The notes under the pieces: generated by a model
What the model saw: the letters and a program-made list of their open reading frames with translations, nothing else
The model's database searches: none
Told to the model about the DNA's origin: nothing
In this document: piece after piece, positions 26,131 to 36,019 of the stretch
Position numbering within the stretch: the first letter of the stretch is position 1
How the letters are laid out: each line of letters opens with the position of its first letter
From: P36-A1 sp049478495
GTDB taxonomy: Bacteria; Bacillota_I; Bacilli_A; JAJDGJ01
Assembly (NCBI RefSeq): GCF_049478495.1
Contig: NZ_CP168083.1
Span: 1,364,001 to 1,428,000 of the forward strand
Reading direction: 5' to 3'
Length of the DNA stretch: 64,000 nt
Translations under genes and position numbers: made by a program

Positions 26131-29100
26131 CTATTGTGCTACTACACTTTCAATAGTTGAAGGTATAATACTTTTCGAAATTACATCATCTTCTACTTCT
26201 TCTGGTTCTGGATATAGTCCATCAAATACTTTATGATCTTTGTTTAATCCAGTTCCTGCTGGTATTAGTTTACCAATAATTACATTTTCTTTTAATCCGA
26301 TTAATTCATCAGTTTTACCTTTTATTGCAGCATCTGTTAAAACTTTTGTCGTTTCTTGGAAACTTGCTGCTGATAAGAATGATTCTGTTTCTAGTGAAGC
26401 TTTAGTAATTCCAAGAAGTGCAGGTTGTGCAACTGCTGGATTACCACCAGCTAATAAAACATCATGATTAATGTCTGTAAATTCATTAACGCTTACTAAT
26501 GTACCAGGTAGTAGTGGAGTATGTCCACCATCTACAATTTTTAATTTTCTTAACATCTGTCTAATAACTACTTCGATGTGTTTGTCAGATATTTCAATAC
26601 CTTGTAAACGGTATACTTTTTGTACTTCTTTTAAGATATAGTTTTGAACGTTTTTAACTCCAGTGTAATTTAATAATCTTTTTGGATTAATAACACCTTC
26701 TGTTATTTTATCTCCTGCTTTTACTGTATCTCCAATTCCTACTCTTAACACTGCAGAATATTGTGTTACATATTCTTTTGGTGCAGCTTCAAGTGGGTTA
26801 TTTATTTTTACAATATAACGGCTATTTAATTGTTCAATACTTTCTACTGTTCCTTCTATTTCTGAAATATTTGCTTCAACTTTTGGAGCACGTGCTTCAA
26901 ATAGTTGGGCAATACGAGGAAGACCTTGTGTTATGTCATCATCAGTTGCAACTCCACCGGTGTGGAATGTACGCATTGTCAGCTGTGTACCTGGTTCACC
27001 AATTGATTGGGCTGCCATAATACCTACTGATTCTCCAACTTCTACATCTAGTCCTGTTGCAAGGTTTCTACCATAACATTTTTTACATACACCATTTTTA
27101 GATTTACATCCAAAGATAGAGCGTATCTCTACTTCTTCTATTCCAGCATCTACAATATTTTTTGCGATATCTTCTGTTATTGTTTCATTTTCAGCAACAA
27201 TAAGTTCGTTAGTTTCTGGATGTAGAATAGTATTTTTACTATAACGACCTACAAGTCTATCAAATAATGGTTCAATAACTGTGTTAGCTTTTATATCCAT
27301 TATTGTTTTTACTGTAAATCCTGTATCAGTATGACAATCTTCTTCTTGTACGATTACATCTTGAGCAACATCTACTAAACGTCTAGTTAAGTAACCTGAG
27401 TTTGCTGTTTTAAGGGCTGTATCGGCAAGACCTTTACGAGCACCGTGTGTAGAGGTAAAGAATTCAGACACTGTTAGACCTTCACGGAATGAGTGAATAA
27501 CTGGGATTTCAATAGTTTCACCATTTGGTTTAGCCATTAAACCACGCATACCTGATAATTGAAGGAAGTTTGAGATGTTACCACGAGCACCAGAGTCCAT
27601 CATCATGTTAATTGGATTGTCTTCATCTAGTATTCCTGCTAATTCAGCCTCTACTTTACGTCGTACATCTGTCCAAATAGCAATGACTTTTGCATGTCTT
27701 TCAGGATCTGTGATTAATCCTTTACGATACCAATTTTCAACCTTAGGTATTGCATGTCCTTCTGCTTCTTCAATTAATGCATATTTATGATCTGATACTT
27801 CAATATCAGCAATTGAAACGGTAACTCCAGCTTTAGTAGAGTATGAAAAACCTAAGTTTTTCATTTCATCTAACATTCTAGAAGTTTCAAGTGTTTTATA
27901 TCTTTTAAATACTTCAGCAATTATTTGTCCTAAGTATTTTTTCTTAAATGGTTGATTTTTATCTAAAGTTACAACATATTCTTTTATATCTGTTCCCATT
28001 GGTACAAAATATTTAGTTGGAATTACTTCTAAGTTTTCTAAAGTTTGTTCATTTAAGAATGGGAATGATTTATCAAAAATTTCATTGAAGATAAGTTTAC
28101 CTAATGTAGTAATTAAATATCCTTTATTTTGTTCTTCAGTGAAACTTGTTTTATGTAGTGTGCTAGCTTTAATTGCAATTCTTGCATGTAAGTCTAGAAC
28201 ATTATTTTCCATTGCCATAATAGCTTCATTTATATTTTTATAAGCTTTTCCTTCACCTTTTACTCCTACTTTTTCTTGTGTTAAGTAGTAGTTTCCTAAT
28301 ACCATATCTTGAGAAGGTGTAACAATTGGCTTACCATCTTTAGGACCAAGAATATTATTTGAACCAAGCATCATTTGTCTTGCTTCTGCTCTTGCTTCTA
28401 AACTTAATGGAATGTGTACTGCCATTTGATCTCCATCAAAGTCGGCATTAAAGGCTGGAGTAACTAGTGGGTGTAATCTGATTGCACGTCCTTCAACTAG
28501 TTTAGGTTCAAATGCTTGAATTCCTAGACGGTGAAGTGTTGGTGCACGATTTAATAATACTGGATGGTTTTTGATAATTTGTTCTACTACTGGCCATACA
28601 GATTCGTCCATTTTATCAATCAGTTTTTCTGCAGATTTGATATTTGGAGTAATTTCTTGTTCTACTAGCTCAGCAATTATAAATGGTTTAAACAATTCAA
28701 TTGCCATTTCTTTTGGAAGTCCGCATTGGTACATTTTTAAGTCTGGTCCAACTGCAATTACTGAACGTCCAGAATAGTCAACACGTTTTCCTAAAAGGTT
28801 TTGACGGAAACGTCCTTGTTTCCCTTTTAGTGTATGTGATAAAGATTTTAGTGGTCTTCCACCTGCACCAGTTATTGGTTTAGATCTTTTACCATTATCA
28901 ATCAAAGCATCAACTGCTTCTTGTAACATACGTTTTTCATTTTGAACAATGATAGCTGGAGGTGTTTTCATTTCAAGTAATTTTTTTAGACGGTTATTTC
29001 TAGTAATAACACGACGATATAAATCATTTAAATCACTTGTTGCAAAACGACCACCATCAAGTTGTAACATTGGTCTTAAATCTGGTGGGATTACTGGAAG

Positions 29101-29790
29101 TACATCCATAATCATCCACTCAGGTCTATTGTTTGATGATGCAAATGCATCTAAAGTTTCAAGCTTTTTCATCAATCTAGTTCTTTGTTGTCCACCTTGA
29201 GACTCTTTTAATTCTTTTCTTACTTCTTCTATTTCTAATGGAAGGTTAATTGCAGCAAGAAGTCTTTTGATTGCTTCTGCTCCTGTTGCTGCATCAAAAC
29301 GATTTCCATATTCACCTTTTAATTCGCGATAATCTCTTTCAGAAAGAATTTGTTTCTTTTGTAAAGGAGTATCTCCTGGATCTACTACTATATAAGATAC
29401 AAAATATATTACTTCTTCAAGTTTCTTTGGTTTAACATCTAATACAAGTCCCATTTTTGAAGGGATTCCTTTTAAATACCAGATATGTGCTACTGATGCT
29501 GCTAATTTAATGTGACCCATTCTTTCACGTCTCACACTAGATTTTGTAATTTCAACACCACAACGATCACATACCACACCTTTGAAACGTACTTTTTTGT
29601 ATTTACCACAGTAACATTCCCAGTCTTTTGATGGGCCAAATATTTTCTCACAGAATAGACCATCTTTTTCTGGTTTTTGTGAACGATAATTAATTGTTTC
29701 TGGCTTAGTGACTTCCCCATAAGACCATTCAAGTATTTTTTCCGGAGAGGCTAAACCTACCTGAATTGCGCTAAATTGGTTTACATCCAT
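26131..29790 (-). CDS. rpoC: RNA polymerase subunit beta'
   Basis: 1219 residues, similar to Bacillus RpoC (1199). It carries the N-terminal zinc finger (CYCGKYKKVRFKGVVCDRCG, about 60-79), the lid and rudder region, the active-site motif NADFDGDQMAVH, the second zinc site (CKSKNGVCKKCYG) and the trigger loop region (GEPGTQLTMRTFHTGG). It follows rpoB by 20 bp, with GGAGG before the ATG, and ends at a strong terminator. Confidence 0.97.
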   Translation of the reverse strand: MDVNQFSAIQVGLASPEKILEWSYGEVTKPETINYRSQKPEKDGLFCEKIFGPSKDWECYCGKYKKVRFKGVVCDRCGVEITKSSVRRERMGHIKLAASVAHIWYLKGIPSKMGLVLDVKPKKLEEVIYFVSYIVVDPGDTPLQKKQILSERDYRELKGEYGNRFDAATGAEAIKRLLAAINLPLEIEEVRKELKESQGGQQRTRLMKKLETLDAFASSNNRPEWMIMDVLPVIPPDLRPMLQLDGGRFATSDLNDLYRRVITRNNRLKKLLEMKTPPAIIVQNEKRMLQEAVDALIDNGKRSKPITGAGGRPLKSLSHTLKGKQGRFRQNLLGKRVDYSGRSVIAVGPDLKMYQCGLPKEMAIELFKPFIIAELVEQEITPNIKSAEKLIDKMDESVWPVVEQIIKNHPVLLNRAPTLHRLGIQAFEPKLVEGRAIRLHPLVTPAFNADFDGDQMAVHIPLSLEARAEARQMMLGSNNILGPKDGKPIVTPSQDMVLGNYYLTQEKVGVKGEGKAYKNINEAIMAMENNVLDLHARIAIKASTLHKTSFTEEQNKGYLITTLGKLIFNEIFDKSFPFLNEQTLENLEVIPTKYFVPMGTDIKEYVVTLDKNQPFKKKYLGQIIAEVFKRYKTLETSRMLDEMKNLGFSYSTKAGVTVSIADIEVSDHKYALIEEAEGHAIPKVENWYRKGLITDPERHAKVIAIWTDVRRKVEAELAGILDEDNPINMMMDSGARGNISNFLQLSGMRGLMAKPNGETIEIPVIHSFREGLTVSEFFTSTHGARKGLADTALKTANSGYLTRRLVDVAQDVIVQEEDCHTDTGFTVKTIMDIKANTVIEPLFDRLVGRYSKNTILHPETNELIVAENETITEDIAKNIVDAGIEEVEIRSIFGCKSKNGVCKKCYGRNLATGLDVEVGESVGIMAAQSIGEPGTQLTMRTFHTGGVATDDDITQGLPRIAQLFEARAPKVEANISEIEGTVESIEQLNSRYIVKINNPLEAAPKEYVTQYSAVLRVGIGDTVKAGDKITEGVINPKRLLNYTGVKNVQNYILKEVQKVYRLQGIEISDKHIEVVIRQMLRKLKIVDGGHTPLLPGTLVSVNEFTDINHDVLLAGGNPAVAQPALLGITKASLETESFLSAASFQETTKVLTDAAIKGKTDELIGLKENVIIGKLIPAGTGLNKDHKVFDGLYPEPEEVEDDVISKSIIPSTIESVVAQ

Positions 29791-29810
29791 CTATTATTCC
29801 TCCTTTAGTA

Positions 29811-32800
29811 TTATTCTCTTTCCAAATCAATAGCTTGAACTTCATTTTCAAGTTCATTTTCTGCTTTGATTTCGTATGTATCATCTTCTGGCATTCCATC
29901 TAGAGATGGATTGTCTTCTTCTTCTAACATACTTTCTTTTACAATAACATTCTTATCTATATTTGATTCATCATTCATTATTGATCTAAAGCTTTGCTCA
30001 AATTGAGAATCAATTTTACTTTGTTCTTTCATATCAATTTCTTGATAAGTATCATCTAGCATCTTAACATCAATTGCAAGAGATTGTAACTCTTTTTGAA
30101 GTACTCTAAATGATTCAGGAATTCCTGGTTCAGGAATTTTATTACCTTTTACTATTGCTTCATAAGTTTTAACACGACCAATTACATCATCTGATTTAAC
30201 TGTTAAAATTTCTTGAAGTGTGTGTGCAGCTCCATATGCTTCAAGAGCCCAAACTTCCATTTCTCCAAATCTTTGTCCACCATTTTGTGCTTTTCCACCA
30301 AGTGGTTGTTGTGTTACTAATGAGTATGGTCCAACAGAACGAGCATGAAGTTTATCATCAACCATGTGGGCAAGTTTAATCATATACATTACCCCAACAG
30401 AAATTTTTTCATCAAATTTCTTACCAGTTTGCCCATCATATAATTCTGTTTTAGCATCTTCATCCATACCTGCTTCAGCAATAATCTCTTCTAGGTTTGC
30501 TTCAGTTACACCATCAAATACTGGTGTTGCAACTTTTACTCCTAACAATTTAGCAGCCATTCCTAAATGTACTTCCATTAATTGTCCAATGTTCATACGA
30601 GAAGGAACACCAAGAGGATTTAACATAATATCTACTGGAGTACCATCTGGTAAGTAAGGCATATCTTCAATAGGTAATATTTTAGAGATAATCCCTTTAT
30701 TACCGTGACGTCCTGCCATTTTATCTCCTTCTGAGATTTTACGTTTTTGAGCAACATATACTCTTATTACTTCATTTACTGCAGGTGGTAATTCATCTGA
30801 ATTTTCTTTAGTAAATCTTTTTATATCTAAGATTATACCAGCTCCACCATGAGGAACTCGTAATGAATTGTCTTTTACTTCTCTTGATTTTTCACCAAAA
30901 ATGGCAAGTAATAATTTTTCTTCAGCACTTAATTCAGATTGACCTTTAGGAGTTACTTTACCAACTAAAATGTCACCTTCTTTAACTTCAGCACCAATTC
31001 TGATAATACCATCAATATCTAAATCTTTTCTAGCATCATCACTAATATTAGGTATATCTCTAGTAATTTCTTCAGGACCTAATTTAGTATCACGACATTC
31101 AATAGTATATTCATCTATATGTATTGATGTATAAACATCTTCTTTTACTAATCTTTCAGACATAATGATAGCATCTTCATAGTTATAACCATTCCATGTC
31201 ATGAAGGCAACAACAACATTTTGACCAAGTGCTAATTCACCTTTATCCATTGCTGGACCATTAGCTAATATTTGACCTTTGTTTACAGTCTCACCAATTC
31301 TAACGATTGGGTTTTGATCAAAACATGTCCCTTGATTTGAAATAGTAAATTTATCTAGAATATATTTCATATCACCTTTATTAGTGCTAACAATAATACT
31401 TCTAGCATCAATATACTTAACAATTCCATCTTCTTCACAGATTACAGCTACTCCACTATCCTTAGCAATAACATGTTCCATACCAGTTCCTACAATAGGA
31501 GAAGTTGGTTTTAATAAAGGAACAGCTTGACGTTGCATGTTGGCACCCATTAAGGCACGGTTAGCATCATCGTTTTCTAAGAAAGGTATACATGATGTGG
31601 CTACAGAAACAATTTGTTTAGGTGATACATCAATGAAGTCAATTAATTCTTTACGTTCCATTTTATTTTCACCACGGAAACGAGCAACAACATGTTCATC
31701 TATTATTTCTCTATCTGCTGATAAATCAATGTTAGCTTGAGCAATTGCATAATTGTATTCTTCATCTGCTGTTAAATAATGTACTTCATCAGTAACAAAA
31801 TTATCAACAACTTTTAAGTATGGAGTTTCAATAAAACCATACATATTAATTTTTGCATAAGTTGCAAGTGAGTTAATTAAACCAATGTTTGGACCTTCAG
31901 GAGTCTCAATTGGACACATACGACCATAGTGAGAGTGGTGAACGTCACGAACTTCCATACCAGCGCGATCACGTGCAAGACCACCAGGTCCAAGTGCAGA
32001 TAAACGACGTTTGTTAGCAAGTTCAGCTAATGGATTTGTTTGGTCCATGAACTGTGACAGTTGTGAGCTTGCAAAGAATTCTTTTATTGAAGCTGTAAAC
32101 GGTCTATTATTAGTTAATTTTTTTGGTGTAGCTTCAGCAATATCAATAGTTGACATTTTATCTTTAACTACTCTTTCCATACGAGATAATCCAATACGGC
32201 ATTGGTTTTGAATAAGTTCTCCTACAGATTTAATTCTACGATTTCCTAAGTGGTCAATATCATCTTCATCACCAATTCCATCAATAAATGTAAGCAAGTA
32301 AGATACTGTTGCTAACATATCAGAAATTGTTACATATTTATTATCACTTGTAGTATCTGTACCGATAATATTAACAATTCTTTTTTCTTCATTATCTACA
32401 TAGATTGCAACTTTTTGTACTCTAGTAGGTTTAGAAATCATATCTTCTTCTCTATATAATTCTAAATTAGTTGGTACTTCAACCATGTTAGCTCCTGCTT
32501 CCATAGCAGGTCTAATTCTGTTATAAATCTCTTTTGAAATAAATGTTCCTTTTTCAACTATTACATCTCCATTAACATCAATAATGTCTTCGGCAATAGT
32601 TTTTTCAAATAAACGATCCATTACATTTAATTTTTTTCCTAATTTAAAACGACCAGCTTTAGTTAAATCATAACGTTTGTTATCAAAGAACTTAGCAGCT
32701 AATAATGAAACAGCTCCTTCAAGTGTTGCTGGTTCACCTGGTTTTAATTTTTCATAAATTTCAATTAAAGCAAATGCAGTTTTAATTTCACTTGATAAAT

Positions 32801-34088
32801 GGTTTATATCAAATTTATTAAAGTTGCTTTCATCAATTGTTGGTTTATTATCATACATATTTTTAAATGTTTCAAAACCAAATAAATAATCTAGGTTTAC
32901 TAATTCTTGTTTCAACAAGTCAGAAACTTGTATTCTTCCAGATTTAATAAATGATTGTAATTTGTTTTCAAAATAAATAGTAACTAATAATTGAACATTA
33001 TCTGATGCTCTAATAGTTTTACCATCTTTAAGTTCTTTTAGTAAATCTAAAAGTTCTTTTCTTAACTCATCAATAGTATCTCTGTTTAAAACAGTTGCAA
33101 CATCGTTGAATCTATTTTCTAAAACATTTAAAATAATTCTTAAGTTTTTATCATTAACGTGCTTAAATCCACCAGCACTTACAATGTTTACTAATTGTTG
33201 TAGAGGTAATAATTCTGCCTCATTATCATTAGTAACTTCTTTATAATAGTCAGACAAGTGAATATTATCTGAGTTGAAATATGTTGATTGTAGTAATGAA
33301 AGTCCTTCATTTGCTTGAATAGACTTGTCTTCACGATCTGCATAAAGTTTACTTATGATTTCAACATATCCGCGGTCGATTTGTTCAACAGTATCTTTAT
33401 CATTAATCGTATTTTCTAGAATTTCTGAGTCTCCAAAAAATGCTAATGTATCCGCTCCATTAGTTAATCCTAATGCACGAAGTAAAATAGTGATAGGCAT
33501 TTTTTTAGTTCTATCAATTCTTACATTTGCATATAATTTGTCTTCTTTTTCTTTATCTTTATATACTCCAGTTTCAATTTCTAACCAAGTTCCTCTTGAA
33601 GGAATTAAAGATGCTAAGTAATTAACTTTTCCACCTTCATTTTCTTTTTTGAAATAAGCTCCTGGAGATCTTACTAACTGCGATACGATAACTCGTTCTG
33701 CACCGTTAATAATAAAAGTTCCACTTTGAGTCATCAATGGGAAATCACCCATGAATACTTCTTGTTCATTAACTTCCCCAGTTTCATTGTTTTGTAATCT
33801 TAGGGTAACAGCTAATGGAGCTGCATATGTTGCATCTCTTTCTTTACATTCTCTTGTATTATACTTAGGTTTTTCAAATTTAAAATCTACAAAATCCAGT
33901 ACCAAGTTTGAATTGTGGTTTTTGATAGGATAAATATCAGCATAAACTTCTCTTAATCCTTCTTTTAAAAACCAATCAAACGATGATGTTTGAATCTCAA
34001 CAAGTGGTGGTAGTGCTAATGAACTATCAATTTTTGAATAGTTTCTTCTTTGCGCTAGCTTACCAAAATCTTCTATTTTATATGCCAC
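29811..34088 (-). CDS. rpoB: RNA polymerase subunit beta, with an enlarged lobe
   Basis: 1425 residues, about 230 longer than Bacillus RpoB. The core is conserved (GTFIINGAERVIVSQL, DDIDHLGNRR, the rifampicin region SSQLSQFMDQTNPLAEL, GNKGIISKI, GGKAQNGGQRFGEMEVWALEAYGA). Most of the extra length is an insert of roughly 200 residues at about 236-432 in the lobe. That insert looks like extra copies of the adjacent segment at 441-490. At the E. coli His526 position it has Asn692, a residue associated with rifampicin tolerance. It has its own promoter after the rsmC terminator. Confidence 0.97.
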   Translation of the reverse strand: MAYKIEDFGKLAQRRNYSKIDSSLALPPLVEIQTSSFDWFLKEGLREVYADIYPIKNHNSNLVLDFVDFKFEKPKYNTRECKERDATYAAPLAVTLRLQNNETGEVNEQEVFMGDFPLMTQSGTFIINGAERVIVSQLVRSPGAYFKKENEGGKVNYLASLIPSRGTWLEIETGVYKDKEKEDKLYANVRIDRTKKMPITILLRALGLTNGADTLAFFGDSEILENTINDKDTVEQIDRGYVEIISKLYADREDKSIQANEGLSLLQSTYFNSDNIHLSDYYKEVTNDNEAELLPLQQLVNIVSAGGFKHVNDKNLRIILNVLENRFNDVATVLNRDTIDELRKELLDLLKELKDGKTIRASDNVQLLVTIYFENKLQSFIKSGRIQVSDLLKQELVNLDYLFGFETFKNMYDNKPTIDESNFNKFDINHLSSEIKTAFALIEIYEKLKPGEPATLEGAVSLLAAKFFDNKRYDLTKAGRFKLGKKLNVMDRLFEKTIAEDIIDVNGDVIVEKGTFISKEIYNRIRPAMEAGANMVEVPTNLELYREEDMISKPTRVQKVAIYVDNEEKRIVNIIGTDTTSDNKYVTISDMLATVSYLLTFIDGIGDEDDIDHLGNRRIKSVGELIQNQCRIGLSRMERVVKDKMSTIDIAEATPKKLTNNRPFTASIKEFFASSQLSQFMDQTNPLAELANKRRLSALGPGGLARDRAGMEVRDVHHSHYGRMCPIETPEGPNIGLINSLATYAKINMYGFIETPYLKVVDNFVTDEVHYLTADEEYNYAIAQANIDLSADREIIDEHVVARFRGENKMERKELIDFIDVSPKQIVSVATSCIPFLENDDANRALMGANMQRQAVPLLKPTSPIVGTGMEHVIAKDSGVAVICEEDGIVKYIDARSIIVSTNKGDMKYILDKFTISNQGTCFDQNPIVRIGETVNKGQILANGPAMDKGELALGQNVVVAFMTWNGYNYEDAIIMSERLVKEDVYTSIHIDEYTIECRDTKLGPEEITRDIPNISDDARKDLDIDGIIRIGAEVKEGDILVGKVTPKGQSELSAEEKLLLAIFGEKSREVKDNSLRVPHGGAGIILDIKRFTKENSDELPPAVNEVIRVYVAQKRKISEGDKMAGRHGNKGIISKILPIEDMPYLPDGTPVDIMLNPLGVPSRMNIGQLMEVHLGMAAKLLGVKVATPVFDGVTEANLEEIIAEAGMDEDAKTELYDGQTGKKFDEKISVGVMYMIKLAHMVDDKLHARSVGPYSLVTQQPLGGKAQNGGQRFGEMEVWALEAYGAAHTLQEILTVKSDDVIGRVKTYEAIVKGNKIPEPGIPESFRVLQKELQSLAIDVKMLDDTYQEIDMKEQSKIDSQFEQSFRSIMNDESNIDKNVIVKESMLEEEDNPSLDGMPEDDTYEIKAENELENEVQAIDLERE

Positions 34089-34145
34089 ACAATCACCTCA
34101 TTATATATATTTGCTTGTCATCTACATAGCATTAGACATTATATT

Positions 34146-34174
34146 ATACTATCATATTATACAGTTAATGTCAA
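34146..34174 (-). promoter_or_regulatory. Predicted rpoB promoter
   Basis: On the minus strand TTGACA (34169-34174) and TAGTAT (34146-34151) are 17 bp apart, downstream of the rsmC terminator and about 60 bp before the rpoB ATG. Confidence 0.6.
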
Positions 34175-34212
34175 ATTTATTTTATGTATACATTAACTCA
34201 TTATAAGAGTAC

Positions 34213-34240
34213 AAAAAGTAATCCAAAACGATTACTTTTT
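34213..34240 (-). terminator. Terminator overlapping the rsmC stop codon
   Basis: AAAAAGTAATC (34213-34223) pairs perfectly with GATTACTTTTT (34230-34240). It separates the ribosomal-protein/rsmC transcript from rpoBC. Confidence 0.75.
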
Positions 34241-34822
34241 CATTTCTAACACATACAGTCCTTTTTTCTTATAGACCGTCTCAATAATACTAAAGACACT
34301 TTGCATGTCTTTGATAGTTGATAATGCACCATGTTTTTTATGTAAAACTACATAAAACGATCCATTATCAGTTAAATGTTCAGCAGCTTGCTTGTATAAT
34401 TTATACATAGTTTCTTTACCTGCATGAACTGGTGGATTTAAGGCAATTAAATCAAATTTATCTTCGATTTGAATACCATCGCTTTTAATAACAGTAGTAT
34501 CACTAATATTATTAATAGCTATATTTTCTTTTGTATAGTCTATAGCTCTTTGAGTTATATCTATAAAATATTTTTTTGCATTTGGATATTTAGTTGCTAA
34601 TGATATGCCGATAAATCCATACCCGCATCCTAAGTCTAAATACGATTCAACATTTTGTTTATTTATTGTTTCACTCAACACAATACTAAAGAAATCAAGT
34701 TTTTCCTTTGCAAACAAACCGGAATTTGTTTTGAATGTTAGCTCTTTGTCCTTACCAAAGTAAGTAAGAATATGAGGATCATCGATTAATTTTGCATCAT
34801 CTTGAAAGTATTGATTTTCCAT
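34232..34822 (-). CDS. Class I SAM-dependent methyltransferase, RsmC/YbxB-like
   Basis: 196 residues. Motif I (YLDLGCGYGFIGISLA), the acidic loop and motif IV (LIALNPPVHAGKETMYKL) match RsmC-type 16S rRNA guanine-N2 methyltransferases; NPPxH is typical for N-methylation of a base. The position between rplL and rpoB is that of Bacillus ybxB. It is shorter than Gram-negative RsmC because it lacks the N-terminal pseudo-domain. Confidence 0.88.
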   Translation of the reverse strand: MENQYFQDDAKLIDDPHILTYFGKDKELTFKTNSGLFAKEKLDFFSIVLSETINKQNVESYLDLGCGYGFIGISLATKYPNAKKYFIDITQRAIDYTKENIAINNISDTTVIKSDGIQIEDKFDLIALNPPVHAGKETMYKLYKQAAEHLTDNGSFYVVLHKKHGALSTIKDMQSVFSIIETVYKKKGLYVLEMKK

Positions 34823-34824
34823 AC

Positions 34825-34853
34825 AAAAAGAAAGCCAACCGATGGTTGGCTTC
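34825..34853 (-). terminator. Terminator/attenuator between rplL and rsmC
   Basis: AAGCCAACC (34832-34840) and GGTTGGCTT (34844-34852) form a 9-bp stem with a 3-base loop, followed on the minus strand by a T-rich run. Expected to lower transcription past rplL. Confidence 0.75.
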
Positions 34854-34873
34854 TTTAAAAAGTTTAAAGTTAA

Positions 34874-35239
34874 TTAAGCAATTTCAACTGAAGCTCCGGC
34901 AGCTTCAAGTTTAGCTTTGATTTCTTCAGCTTCTTCTGGAGAAATGTTTTCTTTTACAGCGTTTGGAGCTTTGTCTACTAATCCTTTAGCATCAACAAGT
35001 CCTAACCCAGTGATTTCTCTTACAGCTTTGATTACTCCTACTTTTGATCCACCGATTGCAGTAAGTGTTACAGTTACTTCTGATGGTCCAGCAGCTTCTT
35101 CAGTTGCAGCAGCAGCAGCTACAGGAGCAGCAGCAGTTACACCAAACTCCTCTTCAATTCCTTTAACTAATTCGTTAATTTCTAACATTGTCATTTCTTT
35201 TAATGATCCAATGATTTCAGTTGCAGTTAATTTAGCCAT
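34874..35239 (-). CDS. rplL: Ribosomal protein L7/L12
   Basis: 121 residues. The N-terminal dimerisation region, an Ala-rich hinge (about 34-50) and the C-terminal factor-binding domain (GGSKVGVIKAVREITGLGLVDAKGLVDKAP) are all typical. It forms the ribosomal stalk with L10 and recruits translation factors. AGGAGG precedes the ATG, 39 bp after rplJ. Confidence 0.97.
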   Translation of the reverse strand: MAKLTATEIIGSLKEMTMLEINELVKGIEEEFGVTAAAPVAAAAATEEAAGPSEVTVTLTAIGGSKVGVIKAVREITGLGLVDAKGLVDKAPNAVKENISPEEAEEIKAKLEAAGASVEIA

Positions 35240-35278
35240 TTTAATTTCCTCCTATAATATAGTTTTAATTTTTTTTGA

Positions 35279-35845
35279 TTATTCAGCAGCTGCTTCTTCA
35301 GCAACAACTTCTGTTTTTTCTGGGATAATTGCCGCAGCAGTTTCCGCTTGAGTTTCTTCCATCTTGATAGCTACAGCATCTGTAATCATAGCAAGATCTC
35401 TTACTGGTGCTTGTAGCACGCTTAGTAACATTGAAAGAAGTCCGTCTCTTGATGGTAATTGAGCAATTTCATTAAGTGTTTCTACACTAATAACACTACC
35501 TTCAATAATACCTGTTTTCATTTGGATCATTTCGTGGTCTTTAGCAAACTTAGAAATAATTCTTGCACCAGCAACAGCATCTCCATTTGAGAATGCAATA
35601 GCATTTGGTCCAACTAATCCTTCGCTTAATTTAGCAAAGTCTCCATTTTCAACAGCTTTTTTAGATAGGTTGTTTTTGTATACTTTTACTTCAACATCCT
35701 CAGCTCTTAATTCGTTTCTTAAACTTTCGAATTCAGATACTGTTAAACCTTGATATTCAAATACAACTACTGCTTCTGCATTAGTAATTTTTGAACTGAT
35801 TTCATCAATTACGGCTTTTTTTGAGTCTAAAATGTTTTGATTCAT
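35279..35845 (-). CDS. rplJ: Ribosomal protein L10
   Basis: 188 residues, about 20 longer than Bacillus L10 because of an Ala/Glu-rich tail (from about 160). The core shows VVFEYQGLTVSEFESLRNELR, VKVYKNNLSKKA and the L7/L12-binding C-terminal helix (LLSMLLSVLQAPVRDLAMI). L10 with L12 binds its own leader RNA, which lies directly upstream at 35886-35985. Confidence 0.95.
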   Translation of the reverse strand: MNQNILDSKKAVIDEISSKITNAEAVVVFEYQGLTVSEFESLRNELRAEDVEVKVYKNNLSKKAVENGDFAKLSEGLVGPNAIAFSNGDAVAGARIISKFAKDHEMIQMKTGIIEGSVISVETLNEIAQLPSRDGLLSMLLSVLQAPVRDLAMITDAVAIKMEETQAETAAAIIPEKTEVVAEEAAAE

Positions 35846-35885
35846 ATTGGCACCTCCTATAAAATAATAAGATCAATATATCAAT

Positions 35886-35985
35886 TAAAAAACTTGGCAT
35901 AGATATGCCAAGTTAAAGTTGTAATATAACTTTACCTCGGCAACATTATTAAGATTACTCCGTTGCTGTCTATGGTATATTGATT
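35886..35985 (-). ncRNA. L10 leader (rplJ-rplL autoregulatory RNA)
   Basis: On the minus strand the L10-leader signature is present: AGACAGCAACGG paired at a distance with GTTGCCGAGG, then a 10-bp hairpin (arms 35891-35900 and 35905-35914) with a T run, acting as terminator. L10-L12 binding in such leaders promotes termination. A TATAAT box at 35994-35999 would start the transcript about ten bases upstream. Confidence 0.85.
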
Positions 35986-36019
35986 CAATTTATATTATAC
36001 CACGCCTTGCGTGTTATAA

